64,000 nt of DNA from an archaeon (GCA_021807225.1 JAKAPI010000001.1:62001-126000); one strand, 5' to 3'; positions 43,057 through 51,497 are shown, numbered from the stretch's first letter. Notes: generated by a model from the sequence alone, not told the origin. Numbers and translations are program-made.

Positions 43057-46000
43057 ATGTCCGTGAAGAGGACCGATAGATTCACTTCATTGGTGGAGAC
43101 GAAAGAAGAGCTCAGCAGGCCAGCCTTCGAGAGGTGGTTGGAACAGCCCGATTTTTCCGAGGGGCTCAAGGCGGCATTCTACTACTTGGACCATCGTTTG
43201 ATAACAGAAATCTACGATCGGCACATCGACGAAACCCTGCAAATGGTGCATGAATTTATCCGAGGATTTGATACGACACTGAGCAAGCGTATCCCGGACG
43301 ATCAGGTTCCTCTGGCTTTTGGGATTTTAGCCAGTCTCCTTGTTGAAGTAGGGCAATATCGGCAGGAGGTCGTCGCTAACGACCCGAAGTTCGTAGCATT
43401 AAGACAAGAAACAAGCTTCGCTCTTTCACATCTATTGGCTACAAGGATATTTGATTCCATTAGCCAAGACGTAAACGACGAAGTCGTTCCATTGCTGTCC
43501 GAGTGCGCCAATAGGTACTATCCGTACCGCGTAATTCTTGCTGGGGTCGCGGCCGAGAGACTTTTCGACATGACCTCGAGGACGCACGACACCAGGACCA
43601 AGAGAGTGCTTGAAGGAATTTATGGACTGAAGTATCCACGATTTGGGACTTCGGGCATACGGGGGATTTGGGGGCGTGACATTACCAGGAAACGTGTGGA
43701 ATTCGTAGTCCAAGCAATTTGTGAGTATATGGACAGGACCGAATCAAGGAACAGAAACATAATCCTTGGCTATGACAGCCGACTCCACGCCGACGAGCTT
43801 GCAAGATGGGTAGCAGGAACCTTCCTTGCAAATCACTTCACGGTCTCGCTCACAAGGCGCGATACGCCCACCCCTGTAGTCAACTTCTGGGCGACGGAGC
43901 ATCTGAAACAAGAAGTCGCTGGGATAGTGGTCTGCACAGCCAGCCATAATCCCCCTGAATGGCATGGAGTGAAGTTTTCCTTGCGGAGTGGCGTTCCCGC
44001 ACCCACCTCGGTGACCGATTGGATTGGGGCACGCACGAACTTACACATGATAATGAACAGTCCGAGTTCTTCAGCAGACCTTGCGGCAGCCTCAAATTTT
44101 GGAACGCTTTCGGTCTTCGACCCGGCAAAAGAGTATCAAAACTGGGTCCTGTCAAAAGCCGAAGGGGTCGGCGTGAACCTCACGGCGATAAAGGAATGGT
44201 TCCAAGACAAAACAATTGCGATTGACGAAATGCATGGAGCAGGCCGGGGATATCTAGGAGGAATCATTGACAGCTTGGGGCTAAACTTCATCGTTTCTCA
44301 CGGCACGAGGGACCCCACCTTTGGTGACCTAGCTTACGCAAACCCCGAAGAGCCCTTTGTCTCCCAACTTCAGCATCTCGTACGAAAGACGAGGGCGGCA
44401 GTGGGGTTGGCCATGGACGCAGATGCGGACAGATTCGGAGCAATCGATGATGATGGTACCTTCTTCTCCGCCAGCCAGGTGATAATGATGATGATTGACC
44501 ACCTATTGCGAGACAGGATGATGAAAGGTAAGATCATTCACTCTTTCACGACTACTCCAGCCATCGCAGAAGTGATAGAGAAATCGGGATTTGGGACTAA
44601 CGTTGAGAAACCCAATCAAGCTCTCGTGCCTCCGTACGCGTTGCACCCGTTCTATGGGGTTAGTCTCGGGCAGCGTGAGATGCTCGCTGGGCTTCCGACG
44701 TTCGTTACAATGGTAGGGGTGAAGTACCAGGCCGAAGCTATGACAATGGACCGGCAGTACAAAGTCACATCCAATCCCAACTTCAGGCAGTCGTTCATTC
44801 TATCCGCAGAAGAGAGCGGTGGGATGACATCAAAAGGTCACATTTCTGACAAGGACGGTCTATGGGCAGATTTGCTAGTGCTTGACTTGATGGCTTTCAA
44901 TCGAAAGCAATTAAGAGAAATCTGGAGCGATCTGACGAGGCGATTGGGCTGGGTCCCTCATTTCGGACGAATAGACGTTGACGGAACTGACGAAATGAAG
45001 AGCGCACTGGTCAACTACTATTATGACAATCCTACACGCGCGATTGGAGGTCTTGCACCCAAGTACGTAGGAGGAATTAGGCACGACTTCACGGAAATCC
45101 AATTCGGAACGCCGCAGAAAATCATTGCGAGATTGATTATACGTGCCTCTGGGACGGAGCCTATTTGCAGAATTTACACAGAAGCGAGCTCAGAGGAAAC
45201 TCGAAGAGCGCTCGAGCTTGACGTGTTGTCGAAGTTTGACGAGGTCGCATCGTCCGAGGTATCAAAGGCCAAGACATTGTGGCAACTCATTGATTACCTA
45301 AAGGTGACTCCCCCGCTTCGTGGGGTGGTCTCCACTGTACGGGAGAGAATTAGGTTTCTATCAATGGACGGCGGAGATGTTTCAACCAAGCTAAGAGATG
45401 AGCTGTTGAACCTGGTTGAAAAGTTGGACACTCGAAAGCGTGAGCTCGTGGAGCTGTGGATTCCCAAGATCGAGGAGTGGTCTACCCAGCCTCTCCATGT
45501 ACTTCCCGATTTCGCGGAACTGCGCAGAGGAATAATGGCGTTCGACTTCGATGGGACTTTGGTACACAAGGGCGATACAGCGTTCAGCGGGGCTCCTGAA
45601 TTCGCGGCACTCTTGAAGCTGGGTTGCAACTTGGCGATACTAACAACTGGTCCAATAGATGCGATCCACGGGAAGCTGGTTCTTCCTTTGAAGAGGGAAC
45701 TGCAAAGCTCAAGGCAAATTGGTCTAATGACCGGCTTGACAATCTACTCCGATGGCGCAGGTAGGAAATTCAATTTGGACAAACAGGGCAGGTTAATGGA
45801 GAATCTTGGATTCAGGCGCCAGGCGCTAATCCCTCTCACCGATATTCGTCTCATGAAGTCGGTCGCAGATAGGGCTGTTCGCGAGGCACTCCCGCTCCTC
45901 TCTGACAGGAAAGGTCTGGAAATTACTACTAGAAAGAACGTCCAGTTAGTCATAGCACCCGTGGAAGGACGAAACCGCGACAAGTTGATTTCAACCATGA

Positions 46001-46326
46001 GCAAGCTCATTGCAAGGGCGAGAACGAAGGAGAGCTACCAAATAAGACGAAGCGGTAAATCCCAGGTCGAAGTCATTCGAGCGGGAACCGATAAGAAACG
46101 GGCATTGGTCGACCTGATGAGCACATTGCACGTCCCTGAAAGTAAGGTTATCTATTTCGGAGATGAGTTCCATGAGGGAGGGAATGACATGGTGATTGCC
46201 GACCTTAAGGTGACAAAGGTGGCTCTAAGCGTTCAGGCCAGCCCCACTGGTATTCCAGGTATCTTGTATGTTGGTCCGACTGATATCACAAACTTGCTTA
46301 AGGAGTGGAGAAAGAACGTCATCTGA
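43057..46326 (+). CDS. Phosphohexomutase-HAD phosphatase fusion, 1089 aa
   Basis: Residues 1-190 are helical and unrecognised. Residues about 195-740 form an alpha-D-phosphohexomutase with all four key loops: FGTSGIRG (196-203), phosphoserine loop TASHNP with S296, metal loop DADADR (454-459), sugar loop EESGG (585) and phosphate loop RASGTEP (696-702). A helical linker follows. Residues about 825-1085 are a HAD hydrolase: DFDGT (830-834), a Thr/Gly motif TTGP, a Lys near 1012, and GDEFHEGGND (1035-1044), as in Cof/phosphomannomutase-type HADs. All catalytic residues look intact, so it may interconvert and dephosphorylate sugar phosphates. I know no named protein with this order. Confidence 0.85.
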   Translation: MSVKRTDRFTSLVETKEELSRPAFERWLEQPDFSEGLKAAFYYLDHRLITEIYDRHIDETLQMVHEFIRGFDTTLSKRIPDDQVPLAFGILASLLVEVGQYRQEVVANDPKFVALRQETSFALSHLLATRIFDSISQDVNDEVVPLLSECANRYYPYRVILAGVAAERLFDMTSRTHDTRTKRVLEGIYGLKYPRFGTSGIRGIWGRDITRKRVEFVVQAICEYMDRTESRNRNIILGYDSRLHADELARWVAGTFLANHFTVSLTRRDTPTPVVNFWATEHLKQEVAGIVVCTASHNPPEWHGVKFSLRSGVPAPTSVTDWIGARTNLHMIMNSPSSSADLAAASNFGTLSVFDPAKEYQNWVLSKAEGVGVNLTAIKEWFQDKTIAIDEMHGAGRGYLGGIIDSLGLNFIVSHGTRDPTFGDLAYANPEEPFVSQLQHLVRKTRAAVGLAMDADADRFGAIDDDGTFFSASQVIMMMIDHLLRDRMMKGKIIHSFTTTPAIAEVIEKSGFGTNVEKPNQALVPPYALHPFYGVSLGQREMLAGLPTFVTMVGVKYQAEAMTMDRQYKVTSNPNFRQSFILSAEESGGMTSKGHISDKDGLWADLLVLDLMAFNRKQLREIWSDLTRRLGWVPHFGRIDVDGTDEMKSALVNYYYDNPTRAIGGLAPKYVGGIRHDFTEIQFGTPQKIIARLIIRASGTEPICRIYTEASSEETRRALELDVLSKFDEVASSEVSKAKTLWQLIDYLKVTPPLRGVVSTVRERIRFLSMDGGDVSTKLRDELLNLVEKLDTRKRELVELWIPKIEEWSTQPLHVLPDFAELRRGIMAFDFDGTLVHKGDTAFSGAPEFAALLKLGCNLAILTTGPIDAIHGKLVLPLKRELQSSRQIGLMTGLTIYSDGAGRKFNLDKQGRLMENLGFRRQALIPLTDIRLMKSVADRAVREALPLLSDRKGLEITTRKNVQLVIAPVEGRNRDKLISTMSKLIARARTKESYQIRRSGKSQVEVIRAGTDKKRALVDLMSTLHVPESKVIYFGDEFHEGGNDMVIADLKVTKVALSVQASPTGIPGILYVGPTDITNLLKEWRKNVI

Positions 46327-46342
46327 TGCGCCGCGGCATACT

Positions 46343-47218
46343 GTGCTCGAGACGACGGGCGACAAGGCCCTTAAGGCGAAAGAGTTTGAGAAGGCAATAG
46401 CGAGCTACAAGGAGGCGATCGTACTCGCTCCCAACCCGACAGATGAAGCAGAGTTCAATCACAAGATAGCCCTATGTTACAGGATGATTGGTGATTTTAG
46501 AAGCTACTACACATATGAGAGATTGGCCGCAGATCATTACAAATCTATTGAGGGCCCGGTTTCAACAGGCCAGTCCGCAGATTTCCTCAAGGAAGCTGGT
46601 GACGTGCTTTCCATCGCATCTTTGCGAGACCTTTCACGACTAGCCTACGCAAAAGCGAGCGAATATTTCCGAGATACCTCCGGGTTAGAAGAAGAGACCG
46701 ACATGCAGCTTGCCTGGGCTGCCTGGGCTGAAGTATGTGAAGCAAAAAGTCTCTCACCCCCAGAGTCCAAGGCCCATTGGCTTGAGGCCGCAGTCGCCTT
46801 CGAGGAAGCAGCAAGAGCCTCCGAGCCAGAATTCCAAGAATCGAGGCTATCACGAAGTCATCAGTGCTATGCCATGGCAAATCTGGCTTCAGGAGATATT
46901 GCTGGAGCCGCGAGAGAACTTAACAAGGCCCGAGGGTACAGAAAGGACGATGACCGTTTAGCGATCGCGACCTTAGCTATCGATTGTCTGCTAGCCCTGA
47001 CCAATGAAACGACTTTTGAGGGTGCAGAACAAGGGCACGCCAAGGAGACAGTTTCGGGAGTCACCAAACTGACAAAACATATTGAAAGAGTGGCAAACTA
47101 TGGAAGCGATTTGACCAACGCGCTCAGGGTTCTCGCACAGCGCCTCGCAAGACCCGGAGGGCCCAATAAAGAAGAGAAATTAGTCTTAGCACGAACAGTC
47201 GAGACCTTCGCTCTGTGA
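46343..47218 (+). CDS. TPR-repeat protein
   Basis: This protein of about 291 residues is almost all helical. The first repeat is clear (GDKALKAKEFEKAIASYKEAIVLAP); further helix pairs with Ala/Tyr spacing (ALCYRMIGDFRSYYTYERLAADHY, ASEYFRD..., AVAFEEAARASEPEF) suggest a TPR/SNAP-like solenoid. GTG 46343 starts 17 bp after the fusion gene; a longer in-frame start would overlap it. It is probably a scaffold for its operon partners. Confidence 0.65.
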   Translation: MLETTGDKALKAKEFEKAIASYKEAIVLAPNPTDEAEFNHKIALCYRMIGDFRSYYTYERLAADHYKSIEGPVSTGQSADFLKEAGDVLSIASLRDLSRLAYAKASEYFRDTSGLEEETDMQLAWAAWAEVCEAKSLSPPESKAHWLEAAVAFEEAARASEPEFQESRLSRSHQCYAMANLASGDIAGAARELNKARGYRKDDDRLAIATLAIDCLLALTNETTFEGAEQGHAKETVSGVTKLTKHIERVANYGSDLTNALRVLAQRLARPGGPNKEEKLVLARTVETFAL

Positions 47219-47266
47219 AAGAGATGCTTTTACCACCCCATCTATGTACCTTGGTGCTGCGACATA

Positions 47267-48238
47267 ATGTACGATGTCACCACCTTGGGGAGAATCGGCA
47301 TCGATTTCTTTCCGATTGGGAACAAAGCTCGCCTATGGAATGCCTCGAGTTTTGCGAAGTACCTTGGGGGACCTGCCGGCAATGTCTCAATTGGAACCTC
47401 ACGTCTTGGGCTGAAGAGCACAATCGTTAGTGCCATTAGCGACGACCAATTTGGGCAATATATCCAGGACCAACTAGCGAAGTACGGCATTGAAACGACC
47501 TACCTGAGTACGAAGCCCGGGAGCAAAATGCGGATTGACTTTATCGAGTCGATTCCAGGGGAAGAAAGTCGGTATGTCTCCTACTGGGAAAGTTCTCCCG
47601 ATTTGCAAATCAGCGAGAATGACATAATAAACGACGGAATCCGATCAACCAAAGCTCTCGTCACAGATGCAACCAACCTTGCAAGGGCTTCATCGAGGAG
47701 GGCTGCACTACTTGCCATGCGCACAGTGAGGGAGGAAGCAGGGATTTGCGTCCTTAACCTCGATTGGCGGCCAGCTCGCTGGGTGGGAGTCAGCAAGAAA
47801 ATGAGGACTACGTATTACAAGAGAGCGATGAACCTAGCGGACACGATAGTAGGAAACGAAACCGAGTTTGTAGACGCGGCGGGGCTCGGGTCGATCGATC
47901 GACTGGTCGAAATGAGTTTGCTATCTGGCAAGACTTACATCGTGACCGAAGCAGGCAAAGGCTCGGAATACATAGCTGAGGGGAAGAGGACGACGGTCCC
48001 CGCCTTCAGCATCAATCCGGCGAAGACAATTGGCGCTGGAGACGCGTTCACATCTGGAATAGTCTATGCTCTCTTGCATGCGTGGAATCCGACTAAAATG
48101 CTGCTCTTCGGGAACGCAGTAGCTGCGTTGTCGATGTCGGGCAAATCCTGTTCCGATTCGCTTCCAACATTGAAAGAAACCCTGAGGTTCATGAAATCTA
48201 ATGTTGCCAAAATGTGGGGCGCCAATGCTCATTCCTGA
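47267..48238 (+). CDS. PfkB-family sugar kinase
   Basis: This 323-residue ribokinase-type kinase has the N-terminal GGPAGNVSIGTSRLGL (from residue 34) and the C-terminal anion hole and catalytic base GAGDAFTSG (D259). NETEFVDAAGL is the usual NExE segment. Overall it resembles 2-keto-3-deoxygluconate or 5-dehydro-2-deoxygluconate (IolC-like) kinases, but the substrate is not determined. As last gene of the cargo operon it could supply the sugar phosphate used by the mutase-HAD fusion. Confidence 0.85.
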   Translation: MYDVTTLGRIGIDFFPIGNKARLWNASSFAKYLGGPAGNVSIGTSRLGLKSTIVSAISDDQFGQYIQDQLAKYGIETTYLSTKPGSKMRIDFIESIPGEESRYVSYWESSPDLQISENDIINDGIRSTKALVTDATNLARASSRRAALLAMRTVREEAGICVLNLDWRPARWVGVSKKMRTTYYKRAMNLADTIVGNETEFVDAAGLGSIDRLVEMSLLSGKTYIVTEAGKGSEYIAEGKRTTVPAFSINPAKTIGAGDAFTSGIVYALLHAWNPTKMLLFGNAVAALSMSGKSCSDSLPTLKETLRFMKSNVAKMWGANAHS

Positions 48239-48293
48239 AGAAACGGGTGTAAGCAAGGCAACCTGACAACTTGTCGCCCAAATCGGGTACTCC

Positions 48294-48308
48294 GGCTCTG
48301 GAAGAGCC
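48294..48308 (+). terminator. Hairpin after the cargo operon
   Basis: GGCTCT-GGA-AGAGCC is a perfect 6-bp stem about 55 bp after the kinase stop, followed by a short gtttt. It may end the cargo transcript or, read on the other strand, that of the small Cys-rich gene. Weak evidence. Confidence 0.3.
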
Positions 48309-48358
48309 AAGGGGAGTTTTGGGGGGCTGCTTCGACGTAAGGTCTGGGGTTCTTGAAC

Positions 48359-48475
48359 CTAGGGCGCTGCTCCAACGCCTACCGGGTGCTTGCAGTCAGG
48401 ACAGACCCCTTCAATGATTCTTTCGCAGCCCTTGCCGCACCTGCACTTGCGGTTGCCCCGGCATCTGTAGCACAC
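48359..48475 (-). CDS. Small Cys-rich zinc-binding peptide
   Basis: The 38-residue frame contains seven Cys in the order CYRC...CRCGKGC...CPDC, a dense metal-binding pattern unlikely by chance. GTG 48475 lies about 29 nt from a minus-strand CTTATTA; GTG 48487 is a less likely start. It sits between the kinase and the integrase, on the integrase strand. No function is assigned. Confidence 0.45.
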   Translation of the reverse strand: MCYRCRGNRKCRCGKGCERIIEGVCPDCKHPVGVGAAP

Positions 48476-48548
48476 TCTGGCCGCCACGGTCGGGACCGGT
48501 AATAAGATGGAACGTCAAGACTCGGACTCTTGGAAATCGCACTAATGC

Positions 48549-49235
48549 TCAGAGCGTCCCCTGCTTGGGCCGAGCCCTGGCCAAATCGGTCGGCTCGTAG
48601 CCGTTGCCGACCATCGTCAGGAATCCCTTCTCGACGAGCGATTTTAAGATTCGTGAGACGGATCTCTTGCTGATCGTTATCCCGACGCCTCGCAGCTCTC
48701 CTCTGTAGATGGTCAGCTTGGCGAACTTCTCCCCCCCAATCTCGACCTCCTCCACGTCCTTCCACCTCAGCCACTGTACCGACCCTATCCTGGATCCGGA
48801 GGAGCAGAGGAAGAGCACCAGGCACTTCATCCTCAGGTCGGCGACATCGACCACCCTGCGGACCTCCTCCAGGGTAGGCGCCCTGTCCTGCCCCGCCTTC
48901 TTCGCGCCCGGGACGAACTCGTTGACGTACCCCCACTTCACCTCCTCCACCCTATTGATCTCAAGGAACTTCTTCACCGAGTCCCTGAACGCGGTGGTCG
49001 TGGACGTGCTCGACTTCCCCGTCTCCTGGATGAACCCGATGAAGCGCTCCTCGAACTCCCTGGGGTGCGACCTCGCTGCCGCGACGAGCTCGTCAGGGGT
49101 CATCTGAGCCTCACGGAGGTATTGCTGGATCCTTCCAAGGTACCCCTTCTTGGTCGCGTCAGAGAGCCTGGCCGAGCCCAGCAGCCTCTGCACGGATTCT
49201 TCAGTTGGCGGCGGTTTGCGGAACTTCAGGGTCAT
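48549..49235 (-). CDS. Decayed tyrosine integrase joined to a winged helix
   Basis: This 228-residue protein has a SAM-like core-binding domain (residues 10-95: SDATKKGYLGRIQQYL, TAFRDSVKKFLEIN) and the start of the catalytic domain. The latter includes the first catalytic Arg in SSGSRIGSVQWLRWKDV and a KLTIYRGE strand, as in archaeal integrases. There the HxxR and Tyr part is missing. Instead the frame continues as a winged helix, ISKRSVSRILKSLVEKGFLTMVGNGYEPTDLA. It cannot recombine DNA alone. It lies 64 bp from tRNA-His, as expected for the integrase of this element. Confidence 0.75.
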   Translation of the reverse strand: MTLKFRKPPPTEESVQRLLGSARLSDATKKGYLGRIQQYLREAQMTPDELVAAARSHPREFEERFIGFIQETGKSSTSTTTAFRDSVKKFLEINRVEEVKWGYVNEFVPGAKKAGQDRAPTLEEVRRVVDVADLRMKCLVLFLCSSGSRIGSVQWLRWKDVEEVEIGGEKFAKLTIYRGELRGVGITISKRSVSRILKSLVEKGFLTMVGNGYEPTDLARARPKQGTL

Positions 49236-49237
49236 CC

Positions 49238-49290
49238 GGGCTCTGGGCTATTATAGAGCCCGGGCATTTAACGCCCAATGACTAGAGCCC
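49238..49290. repeat. Inverted repeats between integrase and tRNA-His
   Basis: Several copies of GGGCTC/GAGCCC alternate here (GGGCTC at 49238, GAGCCC at 49255 and 49284), plus a hairpin GGGC-ATTTAAC-GCCC at 49262-49276. They could be integrase arm-binding sites or overlap the integrase promoter: minus-strand TTAAATG is about 32 nt before the ATG. Confidence 0.4.
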
Positions 49291-49296
49291 AGATAT

Positions 49297-49323
49297 AGGG
49301 GCCCTGGGTGGGATTTGAACCCA
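49297..49323 (-). repeat. Right attachment repeat (in tRNA-His 3' end)
   Basis: This 27-bp stretch overlaps the 3' end and T arm of the intact tRNA-His and extends 3 bp past it. It matches the left repeat at 40810-40836 in 24 of 27 positions, with the first 18 identical. Confidence 0.85.
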
Positions 49324-49374
49324 CGATCGAGAGGTCCACAGCCTCCTATGCTAACCAAGCTGCACCACCAGGGC
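49300..49374 (-). tRNA. tRNA-His (GTG), integration target
   Basis: The 75-nt minus-strand sequence folds with acceptor GCCCTGG/CCAGGGC, D stem GTGC/GCAT, anticodon stem GGAGG/CCTCT with loop CTGTGGA (anticodon GTG), and T arm GTGGG-TTCAAAT-CCCAC. The discriminator is C73, and a G stands just before G1 (49375), so the His-specific G-1 appears to be encoded. The 3' end is the element's attachment site. No intron or CCA is seen. Confidence 0.95.
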
Positions 49375-49429
49375 CACGAAGTGCGGCGGGCCGCTCGACC
49401 GCCTTTATGTCTTAAGTCGTTCTCTTCGG

Positions 49430-49894
49430 CTAGAGCGCTTTCTTGATGGCTTCGAAGTCGGGATACTTCCCCGGGTTCTCACCCACCCACTTGTAGACGA
49501 GCTTTCCGGAGCCGTCGGCGACGAAGATCGCCCTATTCGCCCCGTCATAGCCTTTCATCCCGCCGAGGTCCTTCCATACCACTCCGTACTTCTTGATCGC
49601 GTCTCTCTTGAAATCGCTAAGCAGAGCGAAGGTGAGCCCGTGCTTCTCCGCGAACGCCTTGTTGGCGAAAGGCGGGTCGACAGAAATGCCCACCACAGTG
49701 GCATCCAGCTTCTGAAGCTCGTCGTGCATGTCTCTGAAAGCACACATCTCCTTAGTGCATACACCTGTGAACGCTCCCGGGTAGAAAGCTAAGATTGTCT
49801 TCTTCCCCTTCGCTAAGAAGTCTTTTGTCTTCTTCAGCTCGAGGTTGGTATCGTATAGCGCGAAGCTTGGGATCTTGCTGCCTATGCTGAGCAT
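49430..49894 (-). CDS. Peroxiredoxin (AhpC/TSA family)
   Basis: This 154-residue thiol peroxidase reduces peroxides. The peroxidatic Cys is C46 in FYPGAFTGVCTKEMC, with a second Cys at C51, as in the AhpE/BCP-like group. An Arg in NRAIFVADGSGK completes the active site. ATG 49894 lies 25 nt from a minus-strand ATTAATAC, suggesting a leaderless transcript. Confidence 0.93.
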   Translation of the reverse strand: MLSIGSKIPSFALYDTNLELKKTKDFLAKGKKTILAFYPGAFTGVCTKEMCAFRDMHDELQKLDATVVGISVDPPFANKAFAEKHGLTFALLSDFKRDAIKKYGVVWKDLGGMKGYDGANRAIFVADGSGKLVYKWVGENPGKYPDFEAIKKAL

Positions 49895-50069
49895 AGAACG
49901 TCTCTCGGGTTGCCATGTATTAATTCTGCTGATATGTATCTCGTGTGGGTGAGAAAGTGTCGCGTCCTAACGGCAGGTAAACTGCATTCGCTGAGGTCAG
50001 AGATGCACGGTGGCGGCCTCGTTGAACTTCGCCGGTCACCGCGTGGATTCAAACCTCCAGCAGTAGAGG

Positions 50070-50783
50070 TCAGCTTCTGCTCTTCAGATAGACGTCTATC
50101 CGCTGCTGCAGATCAGCGTTCACTTCTGAAATCGTCCTGCCGCCGTCCACTCTTACAATTCCATACTTCGCCTCCATCATGGTGAACTCCCTGGCAATCC
50201 TTCTCTGATAGAGGACAAACGACTCGTAGAGGTTGTCGGAGAGCCCGAGATCAGCGCCGGACTCGTAATAGTCGAGCGAGCCGTACTTCTGGAACACCCT
50301 GTGGAACAACTCTTCCGGAGGCACGTCGAGGTAGAATACCATGTCAGGCGTGACAGCGAAGCCGAAGAGGTTGTGCGACCACACCCTTCCTATGCCTCTG
50401 ACCGTACTTCTTGCCATAAGGGTATAGATGTACCGGTCTGCGAGGACCACGTATCCTGCGTGAAGGGCAGGTATGATTTTGTGCTCGAGCTGGTCCGCGA
50501 AGTCTGCCGCATAGAACAGCGCGAGCGTCTTTTTGCCCAGCGGGAGCTTATGCTTCGCCTCGAGGATCCCTGCTCCGATCAACTCCGACCTCTTCAGCCC
50601 GGTGGTCACTACCGCATGGCCCGCTGCTTCAAGGTAGCTCGTAATCAAATCAATCTGACTACTCCTTCCGGAGCCGTCCGGGCCTTCTATGACTATCAGG
50701 CTGCCCTTGGACTCGGTCTGCTTCATGTAGGAGATGCCTTCGCCGAAGAACCTCAGCGGCCTTGAGGTGAGTTGCTGGGTCAC
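50070..50783 (-). CDS. Thymidylate-kinase-like protein, altered P-loop
   Basis: This 237-residue protein has the TMK fold: P-loop IEGPDGSGRSSQ (residues 32-43), the ADRYIYT motif near residue 115 and a TMK-like lid region. The Walker A Lys is Arg (R40), which usually lowers or abolishes ATP hydrolysis. It is a diverged paralogue of the next gene upstream and is coupled to it by a GTGA overlap. MKQTESKG at residue 20 is an alternative start. It may be a regulatory partner of its paralogue. Confidence 0.8.
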   Translation of the reverse strand: MTQQLTSRPLRFFGEGISYMKQTESKGSLIVIEGPDGSGRSSQIDLITSYLEAAGHAVVTTGLKRSELIGAGILEAKHKLPLGKKTLALFYAADFADQLEHKIIPALHAGYVVLADRYIYTLMARSTVRGIGRVWSHNLFGFAVTPDMVFYLDVPPEELFHRVFQKYGSLDYYESGADLGLSDNLYESFVLYQRRIAREFTMMEAKYGIVRVDGGRTISEVNADLQQRIDVYLKSRS

Positions 50784-51493
50784 TTTGTGCTATCCCCGTT
50801 AGGTTCTGGCATGACCGTAGCAAACCGTGCAGGCAAGAACCTTCTCACATGTTGGCGCATCTGGCTCTGCTGCTCTTCGATGTCGAGAGTCGCATCGATG
50901 ACCGCGAAGCCGTCTCTTTTGATCATACCGTCGTACTGTTCGACGATCTTCGATTGAAAGATCCTGTAGCTCTCGTACTCGTCGTTACTCAGATTGAGGT
51001 CCATCCCTGCCTCATAGTACTTCAGCTTCGGCCGTCCCTCCAATATCCTGTCCATGGCGACCTCGGGGGGCAACCGGAAGTAGAACGTGGCATCAGGGAC
51101 CTTCGCGAAAGAATAGATCTTCCTCACCCAGGATGGTGTGCATCCCCTGACCACGTCTCTTGCGTAGGCGGTGTAGATGTACCGGTCGGCAAGGACGAAG
51201 TAGTCCGCCTCGAGCAGCGGAGAGATGTTCCTCTCATATCTGTCCGCGAAGTCTGTCGCATGAAGCAGGCTGAACGTCGTCGGGGTGAGCAGCGCCTTCT
51301 TCTTCCCCTTCGAAGTAATCTCCTTTACCACGTCGGACGAGTTCCACTCGGTGAAGAACACGTTCAGTCCGAGACTCCTCAGCCATTTGTCCAAGAGGTG
51401 CAACTGAGTGGATTTACCAGAACCATCTATCCCTTCGACGACGATGAGCCTGCCGCGGGCCCTTCCAACGGAGTTGCCGGCCGACCTCTTCAT
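50780..51493 (-). CDS. Thymidylate-kinase-like protein
   Basis: The P-loop VVEGIDGSGKSTQ is intact, ADRYIYTAYARD follows, and the rest aligns along its length with the adjacent paralogue. TMK makes dTDP, but this tandem pair beside Ppx and SixA suggests a role in polyphosphate-linked nucleotide metabolism instead. That is inference. I chose ATG 51493 (MKRSAGNSVGRARG), 4 bp after the ppx stop; a longer start overlaps ppx by 29 bp. Confidence 0.82.
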   Translation of the reverse strand: MKRSAGNSVGRARGRLIVVEGIDGSGKSTQLHLLDKWLRSLGLNVFFTEWNSSDVVKEITSKGKKKALLTPTTFSLLHATDFADRYERNISPLLEADYFVLADRYIYTAYARDVVRGCTPSWVRKIYSFAKVPDATFYFRLPPEVAMDRILEGRPKLKYYEAGMDLNLSNDEYESYRIFQSKIVEQYDGMIKRDGFAVIDATLDIEEQQSQMRQHVRRFLPARFATVMPEPNGDSTK

Positions 51494-51497
51494 GCCC

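Larger units (their letters stand above)
40810..49323. mobile_element. Integrated element in tRNA-His
   Basis: This 8.5-kb region is bounded by a copy of the tRNA-His 3' end at the left and the intact tRNA at the right. It carries a decayed tyrosine integrase beside the tRNA, winged-helix regulators, a small Cys-rich protein and a four-gene cargo operon of visibly higher A/T content and different codon use. The integrase end is as GC-rich as the host. Housekeeping genes lie on both sides. The boundaries are well supported by the repeats. Mobility today is doubtful because the integrase lacks its catalytic half. Confidence 0.82.

Noticed and set aside
48379..48936. 185-residue frame over the integrase, as a possible missing C-terminal half
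   Set aside because: It contains no HxxR or Tyr motif and is Arg/Gly/Ala-rich shadow sequence.
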